NCBI GenBank assembly: GCA_027319585.1
Contig: DAHVMY010000049.1
Location: forward strand, 1 to 10,717
Direction of reading: 5' to 3'
DNA from: AG-12 sp027319585
Lineage (GTDB): Bacteria; Chloroflexota; Dormibacteria; Aeolococcales; Bog-877
Length of the DNA: 10,717 bases
The notes below the pieces were generated by a model that saw only the letters and a program-made list of their open reading frames with translations, was not told the DNA's origin and searched no databases. The position numbers were made by a program, and so were the translations under genes. Below are positions 1 to 5,980 of the stretch, in pieces (position 1 is the first letter of the stretch; the number at the start of each line of letters is the position of its first letter).

Positions 1-1343
1 TGGTCCGCCGTGACGCGCCCGGTGATCGTGGTGCCGGCTGACCCGGTGTTCTGGAGTACTAGGGCCGTATCCGCCCCGAGTGACCATCCCTCGAAGTCCA
101 TGTCGGGAGTGCTGACACCCGCTCCTGGTGTGCCCACCCAGAACAGAGTGCCCCCGCTGGCCACCGACCGTAGAACTATCTGCTCGGCGGCACTCGTCTG
201 CAGCTGCACCCGCCTCAGCCGGATGGACTGGCCCGCTACCGCGGCGATCAGGGTGGTTGCCGCATCTGCGGCCAGCGTGATATTCACCACCACGTCGAGC
301 TGCGGCGCCTGCCTCACCGTCTGGAGGCTGCCGCCGGTGCCCTGGTAGCCCATCGCCACCACATCGGGATAGCCGGGTTTGATCAGTCCCTGCTGCACCC
401 CCGCGGCGTAGTAACCGGCGATGATCTGATCCGCGAAGGTGACAGAGTTGTTCGCGTCTTGGGCCTGGGCCTCGGGGCCCTGAACGTAGAGAGGCTGGGT
501 GGGGTAGTTGACGGGCTGAATGGAGTTGGTGCCGATGTACCAGAGGGTGTAGCCCACCGTGGTGTCGACCACCACCGTCCCGCCTGCCGTGGCTGTCACG
601 ATGATGCCGGACTGAGTCATGCCCGGCGTCAGGGGGATGGTGAAGGATCGGCCCGTAGAGCCCCCCGCGGCGAAGGTGAAGTCCTCCAGGTAGACCAGTG
701 TCAGGGCGTCCTGCACCTGCACGTTGAGCGTGAGGGAGCCCAGGGGCTCGAAGGCGAAGCCGATGGCGGTGGCATTGGATGGCGGGTGCAGGGTTTCGGT
801 GACCGAGGACTGCCCGGCTGGGATGGTGATGGTGGGGCCGACCACCGGCGGGGCGTCGGTGGAGACATTGACCCCGGACTGCCCGGCCGAGATGGACACC
901 GGCCCAGTCACGTTCAGGCTGGCGTTGGTGATGGTGGCGTCCAGGGTCCCGGAGTTGACGATCACCTCGGGGGTGTTCTGGACGTTCACGTCCACGAGGC
1001 CGGAGATGGCCGCCTGCAGCGCCGCGGCGACCAGGGTGGAGGGTGACTTGGGCATGGGCTCGCCGGGGGCGAACCAGGTGGTCAGGACGGCGGCGGCCGC
1101 CCCCTGAGGAATCTGTCCGATGGCGGTCGGGAGGACCGTCACCGGCTGCTTGCCGGACGGCGTGGGGATCGGATAGGCCTGGAAGGGCTCGATCCAGAAG
1201 CTCTCACCGCCGGCCCTGGTCTCCAGGGCGAAGGGGGAGAGGTTGGAGATGATGAGCCCCTGCCAGGCGGCTGCCGAGGGCGGAGGCTGGAGGGTGGCCG
1301 TCACCCCCTCGGTGAGAGGGATCTGGGGCTGGGATACCGGCAT
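1..1343 (-). CDS. Putative virion spike/receptor-binding structural protein (C-terminus cut by window edge)
   Basis: An open frame starts at ATG 1343, three bases after the stop of the transglycosylase gene, and runs 447 codons off the left edge without a stop. Residues about 25-95 form a globular N-terminal part (LIISNLSPFALET). A Val/Asn/Thr/Ser-rich stretch of short beta repeats follows at about 115-165, of the kind seen in trimeric fibres. The last hundred residues (from about 347: LDVVVNITLAADAATTLIAA, then IRLRRVQLQTSAAE) resemble a compact beta domain common at the C-terminus of phage head and receptor-binding proteins. In that family the chain usually ends soon after this point, so probably few residues are missing. 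No strong Shine-Dalgarno site is seen, so translation is probably coupled to the upstream gene. I infer a vertex spike or attachment protein; a minor capsid protein is the alternative. Confidence 0.65.
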   Translation of the reverse strand, partial: MPVSQPQIPLTEGVTATLQPPPSAAAWQGLIISNLSPFALETRAGGESFWIEPFQAYPIPTPSGKQPVTVLPTAIGQIPQGAAAAVLTTWFAPGEPMPKSPSTLVAAALQAAISGLVDVNVQNTPEVIVNSGTLDATITNASLNVTGPVSISAGQSGVNVSTDAPPVVGPTITIPAGQSSVTETLHPPSNATAIGFAFEPLGSLTLNVQVQDALTLVYLEDFTFAAGGSTGRSFTIPLTPGMTQSGIIVTATAGGTVVVDTTVGYTLWYIGTNSIQPVNYPTQPLYVQGPEAQAQDANNSVTFADQIIAGYYAAGVQQGLIKPGYPDVVAMGYQGTGGSLQTVRQAPQLDVVVNITLAADAATTLIAAVAGQSIRLRRVQLQTSAAEQIVLRSVASGGTLFWVGTPGAGVSTPDMDFEGWSLGADTALVLQNTGSAGTTITGRVTAD

Positions 1344-1346
1344 GGA

Positions 1347-2024
1347 TCAGGCGACGGCGGCCACTTCGGCCACCTTCTCCGCTCTCTTCGTGGACCCGGC
1401 AGCCGCGCTGGAGCCCTGATTGCCGTGGCTTTCGCCGGCGGAGTGGGCCATGACGAAGAGGCCACCGATGATGAGGGCTGCGCCGACCAGGGCGATGAGG
1501 GCCCTTGTGGCGTAGCTCATGATCTCCTGAGGCACCCCGAAGGCATCGAGCGGGTTCAGGTTGAGACCCTGGGTGCTCGTGGTGTATCCCAGGGTGGAGG
1601 CCTGGGTCCCGGGTGTGGCCGACCCGCCGATCCCGGCCTGCTCAAAGATCCTGGCTCCCTCCTGAGATCCTCCCTGGTAGGCCTCCTCGGCGGCGATGGG
1701 GTTCCCGCCGTGCTGGCTCAAGAGAGAGGCGAACTCTGAGGCTGCCACCTCGGCCTGCTGGTCGAAGCTGGCCGGGGAGTTGGTCAGGAGCACCTGCCGG
1801 CTGACGGACCCTCCTGGGTACTGTGTACCGGCGCCCAGGCCGAAGTACCCGCCGTACCCGGAGCTGTTCACCCCGGCTCCCGCCACCTCGCCCGAGGACT
1901 CAGCCTGGTCGATCAGTGCCAGGTAGAGCGGGTCGACCGAGGACAGCTGGCCGGCGGCGGACAGCTGGGCCAGCTGCTGCTGCTGCCATGCCGGGATCGG
2001 GACCTGGCTCAGCGCCTCCGCCAC
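1347..2024 (-). CDS. Membrane-anchored lytic transglycosylase-like protein (virion entry muramidase)
   Basis: The 225-aa product has the three signatures of the SLT/lysozyme-like transglycosylase fold. These are an AESSG motif with candidate catalytic Glu42, GYGGYFGLG at 57-64 (in the place of the usual GLMQ motif), and AEEAYQGG at 112-119 (in the place of AAYNGG). A membrane span follows at about 174-194, then a short Ser/Ala/Lys-rich tail. Such enzymes cleave peptidoglycan between MurNAc and GlcNAc; in PRD1 the comparable enzyme is P7, which helps the genome cross the cell wall. The start is uncertain. GTG 2024 lies 10 bases past the upstream stop and has AGGGG about 14 nt upstream, whereas TTG 2087 would overlap that gene by 53 bases without a good ribosome-binding site. 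The span suggests anchoring in the virion membrane. The fold call is motif-based. Confidence 0.72.
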   Translation of the reverse strand: MAEALSQVPIPAWQQQQLAQLSAAGQLSSVDPLYLALIDQAESSGEVAGAGVNSSGYGGYFGLGAGTQYPGGSVSRQVLLTNSPASFDQQAEVAASEFASLLSQHGGNPIAAEEAYQGGSQEGARIFEQAGIGGSATPGTQASTLGYTTSTQGLNLNPLDAFGVPQEIMSYATRALIALVGAALIIGGLFVMAHSAGESHGNQGSSAAAGSTKRAEKVAEVAAVA

Positions 2025-2034
2025 GGCGTCTCGC

Positions 2035-2706
2035 TCATCCCCTGGCCGCTCCGGCCATCTGCTCTGAGGGAGAGCCGGAGCTGCCAAGGTACTGGCCGGG
2101 AGAGAGCGGATAGGACCTGAGTGCGATCGGGTACCCGCCGGCGCGTCCCAGTGGGTAGGCCGGGATGTACGGAAGTCCCGATCCAGGCAGGGATCCGTAC
2201 GGTGTGGCCGGGGAGACTCCGCCGGCGGGGCTCAGCGGAAACCCTCCCCCGGGCCGTACGGGATACGGGTCCTGCCAGGTGGGAGGACCTCCAGGCGATC
2301 CTCCCGGATACCAGGTGGGAGGAGCAGTGGAGGTGGGAGAGCTGGAGGGCGGGGTCCCGTTCGAGGACGGTTGGATGGCGGCCACCTGGCCCTGCAGCTG
2401 GGCGATCTGCGAGCTGAGCGACGCGAGGCCGGAGGAGAGGCCGGATCCGGCCACCTGCCCGGTGGACCCGGTCAGTGAGGGGTACTGGTAGGAGTTGGCT
2501 GGCGAGGAAGCAGCCGCAGACTGCGAGGACTTGTACTGCATGTACGCGATGATCGCCCCGACGACGCCCACGGCGACCGCGGCGATGGCGACCTTGCGGT
2601 CCTTGGACGTGTTGCCGCCCAGTCCCTTGGTGATGCCGAGGTGACCTGCTCCGCCGCGGCTCTCTTCCTCGCCGCGTCCTTCCTCGCGCTCCTGCTCCTC
2701 GGCCAT
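2035..2706 (-). CDS. Single-span membrane protein with charged N-terminus and Pro/Gly-rich C-terminal tail
   Basis: The product is 223 aa. A highly charged Glu/Arg head (residues 1-20) leads to a basic patch and one membrane span at about 38-57 (VAIAAVAVGVVGAIIAYMQY). A short helical heptad-like segment follows at about 92-113 (LASLSSQIAQLQGQVAAIQP), then a long low-complexity tail rich in Pro, Gly, Ser and Tyr. ATG 2706 follows the preceding gene's stop (2708-2710) with one base between them, so the two are translationally coupled. The layout of an anchored base, a coil and an extended tail fits a virion membrane protein reaching toward the capsid or a vertex. I do not recognise the family. 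No catalytic motif is seen. Confidence 0.75.
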   Translation of the reverse strand: MAEEQEREEGRGEEESRGGAGHLGITKGLGGNTSKDRKVAIAAVAVGVVGAIIAYMQYKSSQSAAASSPANSYQYPSLTGSTGQVAGSGLSSGLASLSSQIAQLQGQVAAIQPSSNGTPPSSSPTSTAPPTWYPGGSPGGPPTWQDPYPVRPGGGFPLSPAGGVSPATPYGSLPGSGLPYIPAYPLGRAGGYPIALRSYPLSPGQYLGSSGSPSEQMAGAARG

Positions 2707-2707
2707 C

Positions 2708-3160
2708 TCAGCTGATCCATCCGGACGGCGGGATCAGGCCACGCTGGATTCCCTGGAGCTCCTGGGCCCACTGGGTGAGCTGCAGCCCGGACTGCTGGAT
2801 CTGGGCCATGGTGACCCTGCCTCGCAACTGGCGGGACTTGATGATGCCCAGGCTGCCGATCTGCGCCTGGCTGCCCGTGCGCTGGCCGCCCGGGGCGTTG
2901 GATGGGGTCTGGGAGAGCTGCCAGTAGGGAACGCCACCCCGGCCCAGCGCGATCCAGCCGGGGTTCAGCCCCATGACGCCGTTGCGCAGCTGCAGGCCGG
3001 GCCAGAAGCCATACCTCTGGGTCAAGATGGCCTCGCCGTAGGCGCCCACCTGCTGCGGCGGCAGGGTCACCGGGACGGCGCGCCATCCCACCTGGCCCCA
3101 GTTGGTGTCCTCCATCAACTGGGTCGGCTGGCGTCCTCTGAGCCAGCTGTGCCAGCTCAT
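2708..3160 (-). CDS. Hypothetical virion-cluster protein, 150 aa
   Basis: This is a soluble-looking protein without a membrane span, rich in Gln, Gly and Trp (eight Trp in 150 residues). The middle (about 60-85: RNGVMGLNPGWIALGRGGVP) is Gly-rich and probably beta-structured. The C-terminal third (about 95-140) is helical and amphipathic with many Gln. ATG 3160 lies three bases after the stop of the preceding 49-aa membrane protein gene, with AGGGG about six bases upstream. It sits among membrane and capsid genes and is expressed with them, so a minor capsid, membrane-lining or assembly role is likely. I do not recognise the family. Confidence 0.7.
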   Translation of the reverse strand: MSWHSWLRGRQPTQLMEDTNWGQVGWRAVPVTLPPQQVGAYGEAILTQRYGFWPGLQLRNGVMGLNPGWIALGRGGVPYWQLSQTPSNAPGGQRTGSQAQIGSLGIIKSRQLRGRVTMAQIQQSGLQLTQWAQELQGIQRGLIPPSGWIS

Positions 3161-3163
3161 GGC

Positions 3164-3313
3164 CTACCCCTGACCGGCGAGGATCTTGGCCGAGTTGTCT
3201 GCCACGTTGCCGACCGAGGTCACCGCGGTGGCGAACCCCGAGGCGTGGGTGACGATCAGGACCACGATGGCCCCGACGAAGAGCCAGAGGACGATGTGGA
3301 CTGCCTGGTTCAC
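3164..3313 (-). CDS. 49-aa single-span membrane protein
   Basis: This is a short gene starting with GTG 3313 and ending at TAG (3164-3166). The product has one clear membrane span at about 6-21 (HIVLWLFVGAIVVLIV) and then a small polar tail of the form THASGFATAVTSVGNVAD. A GGAGG at 3324-3328 (read on the minus strand) lies 10 bases before the start, within the end of the preceding gene. It is followed after three bases by the 150-aa gene. In tectiviruses several proteins of this size line the internal membrane, and I infer the same here. The perfect fit between stop, ribosome-binding site and neighbours makes it a real gene despite its length. Confidence 0.8.
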   Translation of the reverse strand: MNQAVHIVLWLFVGAIVVLIVTHASGFATAVTSVGNVADNSAKILAGQG

Positions 3314-3319
3314 GGCTAC

Positions 3320-3421
3320 TCAGCCTCCTCGGTGCAGGAACGCGTGCAGGATCACCACGATGATGACGACCACCACCACGGCGGTGATGACAGTCGGGAT
3401 GTGGATACCGGACAGGTTCAC
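3320..3421 (-). CDS. 33-aa single-span membrane microprotein
   Basis: GTG 3421 is preceded by AAGGAG at 3429-3434 with a 7-base spacer, a strong ribosome-binding site. The 33-residue product is nearly all membrane span (residues about 10-25: TVITAVVVVVIIVVIL), with a short polar head and a basic HRGG end. The gene fills the space between the three-span protein (stop 3446-3448) and the 49-aa membrane protein (start 3313). Its size and layout match the tiny integral membrane proteins of PRD1-type virions. The family is not identifiable from sequence alone. Confidence 0.75.
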   Translation of the reverse strand: MNLSGIHIPTVITAVVVVVIIVVILHAFLHRGG

Positions 3422-3445
3422 TTCTTCACTCCTTCCTGGACTTGC

Positions 3446-3823
3446 TCAGCCTGCCATCTGGCCGGACACAGCGCGCAGTTGAGGCGCCTTGCCCACCGCT
3501 CCAGCATTGGTTGTCGCCATCGAGAACCCTGCGTACTTGCCCATCGCCCAGGCCAGCCAGAGGCCGACCAGCACGACCAGGACCAGGTTGGCCGCCTGGT
3601 CGGAGACGCCGGCGATCACCGTGAGAACGGCCACGGCCACCAGCTCCAGTGCCAGGTCGATGAGCGTCTTGTGCGCCTGGACCAGCTGGTTCTGTGCCAG
3701 GCCGGGAACCTCCACCACCGATAGGACCGGGCTCTTCTGGGCGCCCCCGCCCGACTTCAGAAAGAAGTTCACGGCGATGAGCCCGACGCCGCCCAGGCCA
3801 ACCAGCTGCTGCTTGCCGTCCAT
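3446..3823 (-). CDS. Three-span membrane protein, 125 aa
   Basis: The start ATG 3823 overlaps the stop of the preceding gene (TGATG), so it is translationally coupled; an in-frame extension further upstream would run inside that gene and is not used. Hydrophobic segments lie at about 7-23 (LVGLGGVGLIAVNFFL), 55-73 (LIDLALELVAVAVLTVIAG) and 79-97 (NLVLVVLVGLWLAWAMGKY). A polar stretch at 24-52 separates the first two. It is the only multi-span protein of the cluster. A role in the internal virion membrane, or as a scaffold for the packaging vertex, is inferred from position only. I do not recognise the family. Confidence 0.78.
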   Translation of the reverse strand: MDGKQQLVGLGGVGLIAVNFFLKSGGGAQKSPVLSVVEVPGLAQNQLVQAHKTLIDLALELVAVAVLTVIAGVSDQAANLVLVVLVGLWLAWAMGKYAGFSMATTNAGAVGKAPQLRAVSGQMAG

Positions 3824-4083
3824 CAGAGTGCCGTCACCGTCTGGCCGCCGGCCGACTGGCCCTGCGGAGAGGTGGAGAGAAGGCCGAGCCCGGGGATGAC
3901 GTACATCCACGGCGGAAGACCGGGCTGAGAGGCTCCTCCGGGCACGGACGGGATGCCCCCGCCTGAAGAGGGAGGCGCCATGCCGGTCACGGCCTGAAAC
4001 AGCTGGCTCTGGGTGCCCTGCCAGGCGGAGACGGCCAGAACCGCCCCGGCCACGATCATCAGGGCACCGATGACGAACTCCAT
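3823..4083 (-). CDS. N-terminally anchored small membrane protein, 86 aa
   Basis: ATG 4083 overlaps the stop of the preceding gene by one base (TGATG) and its own stop overlaps the next start in the same way. The product has a membrane span at about 3-20 (FVIGALMIVAGAVLAVSA), then a Ser/Gly/Pro-rich linker and a second weakly hydrophobic patch near 58-71 (PPWMYVIPGLGLLS). This could be a signal-anchor with most of the chain exposed on one membrane face. Tight coupling on both sides argues for fixed stoichiometry with its neighbours. Family unknown. Confidence 0.75.
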   Translation of the reverse strand: MEFVIGALMIVAGAVLAVSAWQGTQSQLFQAVTGMAPPSSGGGIPSVPGGASQPGLPPWMYVIPGLGLLSTSPQGQSAGGQTVTAL

Positions 4084-4460
4084 CAGGCGGCGACCTCGGC
4101 GGACTCCCGTACCGGCCCGACGTTGGCCCGCTCGGCCCCTTCGAGCATCGTCTCCCGCCAGTGGATCTTCTGGATGAGCCAGATGGAGAGCACGAGACCC
4201 ACCACCGCCCAGATCACCGGGGAGACCTTCCAGTTCCAGGGGGCCATGCCGGCGGCGATGGAGTTGGTGGTGTTGGCCGCGTCGGCGGTCCCAAGGCCCC
4301 CGGATGCCCCACCACCGCCCCCGATGAAGGGCGGCATGGTGGGGCTGATCTGAGGCACGCCGGCGGTCTGAGGCCCGTATCCCACCGGGCCGTAGGCGGC
4401 CGAGGTGGGGAAGGTGAACCGCTGCCCATTGACAACGCCCGTGGACGGACCAAGTGCCAT
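4083..4460 (-). CDS. Single-span membrane protein with Gly/Pro-rich N-terminal half, 125 aa
   Basis: This is the first gene after the major capsid protein, starting at ATG 4460 ten bases past that gene's stop, with AGGAG at 4467-4471 and a 6-base spacer. Residues 1-75 are Gly/Pro/Thr/Tyr-rich and probably extended, including a GGGG run near 47-50. The span lies at about 80-97 (SPVIWAVVGLVLSIWLIQ), and a charged helical tail closes the chain. The design, an extended arm outside a membrane anchor, would suit a protein that ties the internal membrane to the capsid shell (P16-like in function). That role is inference; the sequence family is not recognised. Confidence 0.75.
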   Translation of the reverse strand: MALGPSTGVVNGQRFTFPTSAAYGPVGYGPQTAGVPQISPTMPPFIGGGGGASGGLGTADAANTTNSIAAGMAPWNWKVSPVIWAVVGLVLSIWLIQKIHWRETMLEGAERANVGPVRESAEVAA

Positions 4461-4470
4461 GTAAGACTCC

Positions 4471-5724
4471 TCAGCTCACGTAGACCAGGCTCTCGATGCC
4501 GAGCACGGCGTACGCCGCGGCAGACACCGGGGCGGAGGTCTCGAAGTAGACCTGACAGCCGGCGGTGGTCAGCATGTTGAGAGCCCTGGCGTTGGTGATC
4601 CGGTCGTTCTCGTCGAGGGCCAGGTCGAAGCACATGACCCCCTCCGGGAGCAGGAACCCGTGCTTGGCGAAGAACTCCTTCTGCAGCTCCAGCGGCGTGC
4701 CGTCGAAGCGGAGCAGCCCGGAGCCGTACTGCAGCTGCACCTTGGTGACGTTGGAGAGCGCGATCGGCGCTCCCAGGCCGCCGTTGGCGTCCGGGTCCCA
4801 GAGCCGGACGTAGATCGAGAGGACCTGGCCGGCGTCGATGGGCAGCAGGAGCGGCATCTTGCTCTGGCCGGCAATCTGGCGCCGGTCGGTGACCCAGCGG
4901 TACTGCCAGGCGTACTCGACGGGCATGACCGCCGGGTTGGCGGCGTAGATCGCCTTGCGCCGGAAGCTCAGGGTCGCCGAGCCGGCGGCGGTCCCGGTGC
5001 CGGCGCCGATGTTCACCGGGGCGGTGTCGAGCTGTCCCGAGGACATGGCGTTGAAGACCATCTTGGGAGTGATCTCCCGCGTGGTCCCGGCCATGAACTG
5101 CGGGGAGACCAGCGCCCGGTGCGGCGGCGAGACCGGGTTGCCGGAGACGTCCAGGTCCCAGTAGACGTCGAACCACTGAGCGGCCGGGATCCGGAGCACC
5201 GCTCCGTAGCCGGCGAGAGCGTTGGTCCACTGGGCGGGGACCACCAGGTTGGGCTGGGCCAGGGCGGCGGTGTAGTAGCCGTCTCCGGCAGTACCTCCGG
5301 CCGGGCTGCCCGCCGGGTTGGCGTACAGCAGGTTGCGCCGGTCGCTCTTGGTCCGGGGCCGCAGCAGGTTGAAGATGTAGAGGTCGATGCCGTTCTCGAC
5401 GTCCACCGACGAGTACTGGTTCTGAATCTTGAGCTTGAACGATCCCAGCTGGTTGAACGGCGCGTAGGCCGAGTTGGTGAGGGTCGAGGTGCCAGCCGTA
5501 TAGGTCTGGGTGATCGCCACGTGCAGGTCCCAGTCGGTGACGACGTCGACCTGCTTGAACTTCTGGATCCCGTTGACGGTGACGGGGTTGGTCTGGTTCA
5601 GCGTGACTGCCAGATCCTCCGTCGACTCGTACTGGTCCTGCCACTGAGTCCCACCGCCGGCTGCCCCGGGGACTTCGAAGAGCTGCCCGGGGGCCGGGGC
5701 CTGCTGTGCCGGAGCCGAAGCCAC
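4471..5724 (-). CDS. Major capsid protein, probable double jelly-roll fold
   Basis: The start GTG 5724 has AAGGAGG at 5733-5739 with an 8-base spacer, the strongest ribosome-binding site seen in the window, as expected for the most abundant protein. The 417 residues begin with an Ala/Pro/Gln-rich arm (1-25). Beta-rich sequence then runs throughout, without a membrane span or enzyme motif. Landmarks are PFNQLGSFKLKIQNQYSS (89-106), FDVYWDLDVSGN near 190, LSIYVRLWDPDANGG near 300, and FDLALDENDRITNARALN near 363, followed by a final strand ending LGIESLVYVS. Length suits a single double jelly-roll protein (PRD1 P3 has about 395 residues). It lies next to a packaging ATPase and many membrane proteins. 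The fold is inferred from context and resemblance to tectivirus-like capsid proteins, not from a structure comparison. Confidence 0.82.
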   Translation of the reverse strand: MASAPAQQAPAPGQLFEVPGAAGGGTQWQDQYESTEDLAVTLNQTNPVTVNGIQKFKQVDVVTDWDLHVAITQTYTAGTSTLTNSAYAPFNQLGSFKLKIQNQYSSVDVENGIDLYIFNLLRPRTKSDRRNLLYANPAGSPAGGTAGDGYYTAALAQPNLVVPAQWTNALAGYGAVLRIPAAQWFDVYWDLDVSGNPVSPPHRALVSPQFMAGTTREITPKMVFNAMSSGQLDTAPVNIGAGTGTAAGSATLSFRRKAIYAANPAVMPVEYAWQYRWVTDRRQIAGQSKMPLLLPIDAGQVLSIYVRLWDPDANGGLGAPIALSNVTKVQLQYGSGLLRFDGTPLELQKEFFAKHGFLLPEGVMCFDLALDENDRITNARALNMLTTAGCQVYFETSAPVSAAAYAVLGIESLVYVS

Positions 5725-5732
5725 TATGCGTT

Positions 5733-5739
5733 CCTCCTT
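5733..5739 (-). promoter_or_regulatory. Strong ribosome-binding site of the major capsid gene
   Basis: AAGGAGG on the minus strand lies 8 bases ahead of GTG 5724. It sits in the 16-bp gap after the stop of the 48-aa membrane protein gene and fixes the capsid start despite the GTG codon. Confidence 0.75.
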
Positions 5740-5740
5740 C

Positions 5741-5887
5741 TCAAGGATGCTGGAACAGAGCTGCGGGGCCGGGCAGACCGGCCGCCTTCGCGCCCGCCGT
5801 CATCACCGCCAGCGCACAGGCGATGGCGATCGCCATCAGGAACACGAACACCACCGGGTGGTCCAGGGAGTTCAAGAACTCGTTCAC
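5741..5887 (-). CDS. 48-aa membrane microprotein between ATPase and capsid genes (PRD1 P20-like position)
   Basis: GTG 5887 is preceded by AAGGAGG at 5893-5899 with a 5-base spacer and the frame closes at TGA (5741-5743). The product starts MNEFLNSLDHP, carries one membrane span at about 12-31 (VVFVFLMAIAIACALAVMTA), and ends in a short Ala/Gly/Pro tail. It is the first gene after the promoter candidate at 5971-5976 and lies 16 bases ahead of the major capsid gene. In PRD1, as I recall, the 42-aa membrane protein P20 of the packaging vertex is encoded between the ATPase (IX) and capsid (III) genes. Size, span and position all match, though sequence homology cannot be judged at this length. 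Confidence 0.8.
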   Translation of the reverse strand: MNEFLNSLDHPVVFVFLMAIAIACALAVMTAGAKAAGLPGPAALFQHP

Positions 5888-5892
5888 CGAAG

Positions 5893-5899
5893 CCTCCTT
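5893..5899 (-). promoter_or_regulatory. Ribosome-binding site that defines the 48-aa membrane gene
   Basis: AAGGAGG on the minus strand lies 5 bases before GTG 5887. It lies just beyond the leader repeats (5913-5963), so folding of the leader could affect access to it. Confidence 0.7.
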
Positions 5900-5912
5900 G
5901 GGTCGTTGTCCG

Positions 5913-5963
5913 GCTTCGGGACCGTGGGCTCACCGCTTCAGGACCCGCCCACGGTCCTGAAGC
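5913..5963 (-). promoter_or_regulatory. Leader repeat cluster able to form two alternative hairpins
   Basis: An 11-mer occurs three times: GCTTCGGGACC (5913-5923) and GCTTCAGGACC (5935-5945) on the plus strand, and GGTCCTGAAGC inverted (5953-5963). The copies at 5935-5945 and 5953-5963 form a perfect 11-bp stem with a 7-base loop. The arm at 5947-5963 also pairs with 5913-5929 over 17 positions with one mismatch (A-C in the minus-strand RNA, G-U in a plus-strand RNA). The two folds share the arm 5953-5963 and so exclude each other. No T-run follows on either strand, so this is not a classical terminator. A 5'-end mRNA stabiliser, an attenuator-like switch or a protein operator are all possible. 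Confidence 0.6.
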
Positions 5964-5970
5964 TGGCGAC

Positions 5971-5976
5971 ACTATA
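5971..5976 (-). promoter_or_regulatory. Candidate extended -10 promoter for the capsid operon
   Basis: On the minus strand the sequence TGGTATAGT gives TATAGT (5976 to 5971) with an upstream TGn, an extended -10 element. It lies just past the ATPase stop (5981-5983), ahead of the 48-aa membrane gene. No TTGACA-like -35 box is seen at 16-18 bp. Transcription would start near 5964, placing the leader hairpin at the very 5' end of the mRNA. The call rests on motif match and position only. Confidence 0.5.
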
Positions 5977-5980
5977 CCAC

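Noticed and set aside
459..1046. Plus-strand frames of about 195 and 127 codons near the left edge
   Set aside because: They are antisense to the open minus-strand structural gene, which continues to the window edge; compositions are Gly/Arg-rich and repetitive.
4214..5644. A 476-codon open frame on the minus strand in another phase of the capsid gene
   Set aside because: It is rich in Arg/Pro/Gly/Ala with no ribosome-binding site and covers the well-supported capsid gene; typical of alternative frames in GC-rich DNA.
5935..5963. Perfect hairpin read as an intrinsic terminator
   Set aside because: No T-run follows on either strand, and it lies upstream of the capsid operon's ribosome-binding site rather than at the end of a unit.
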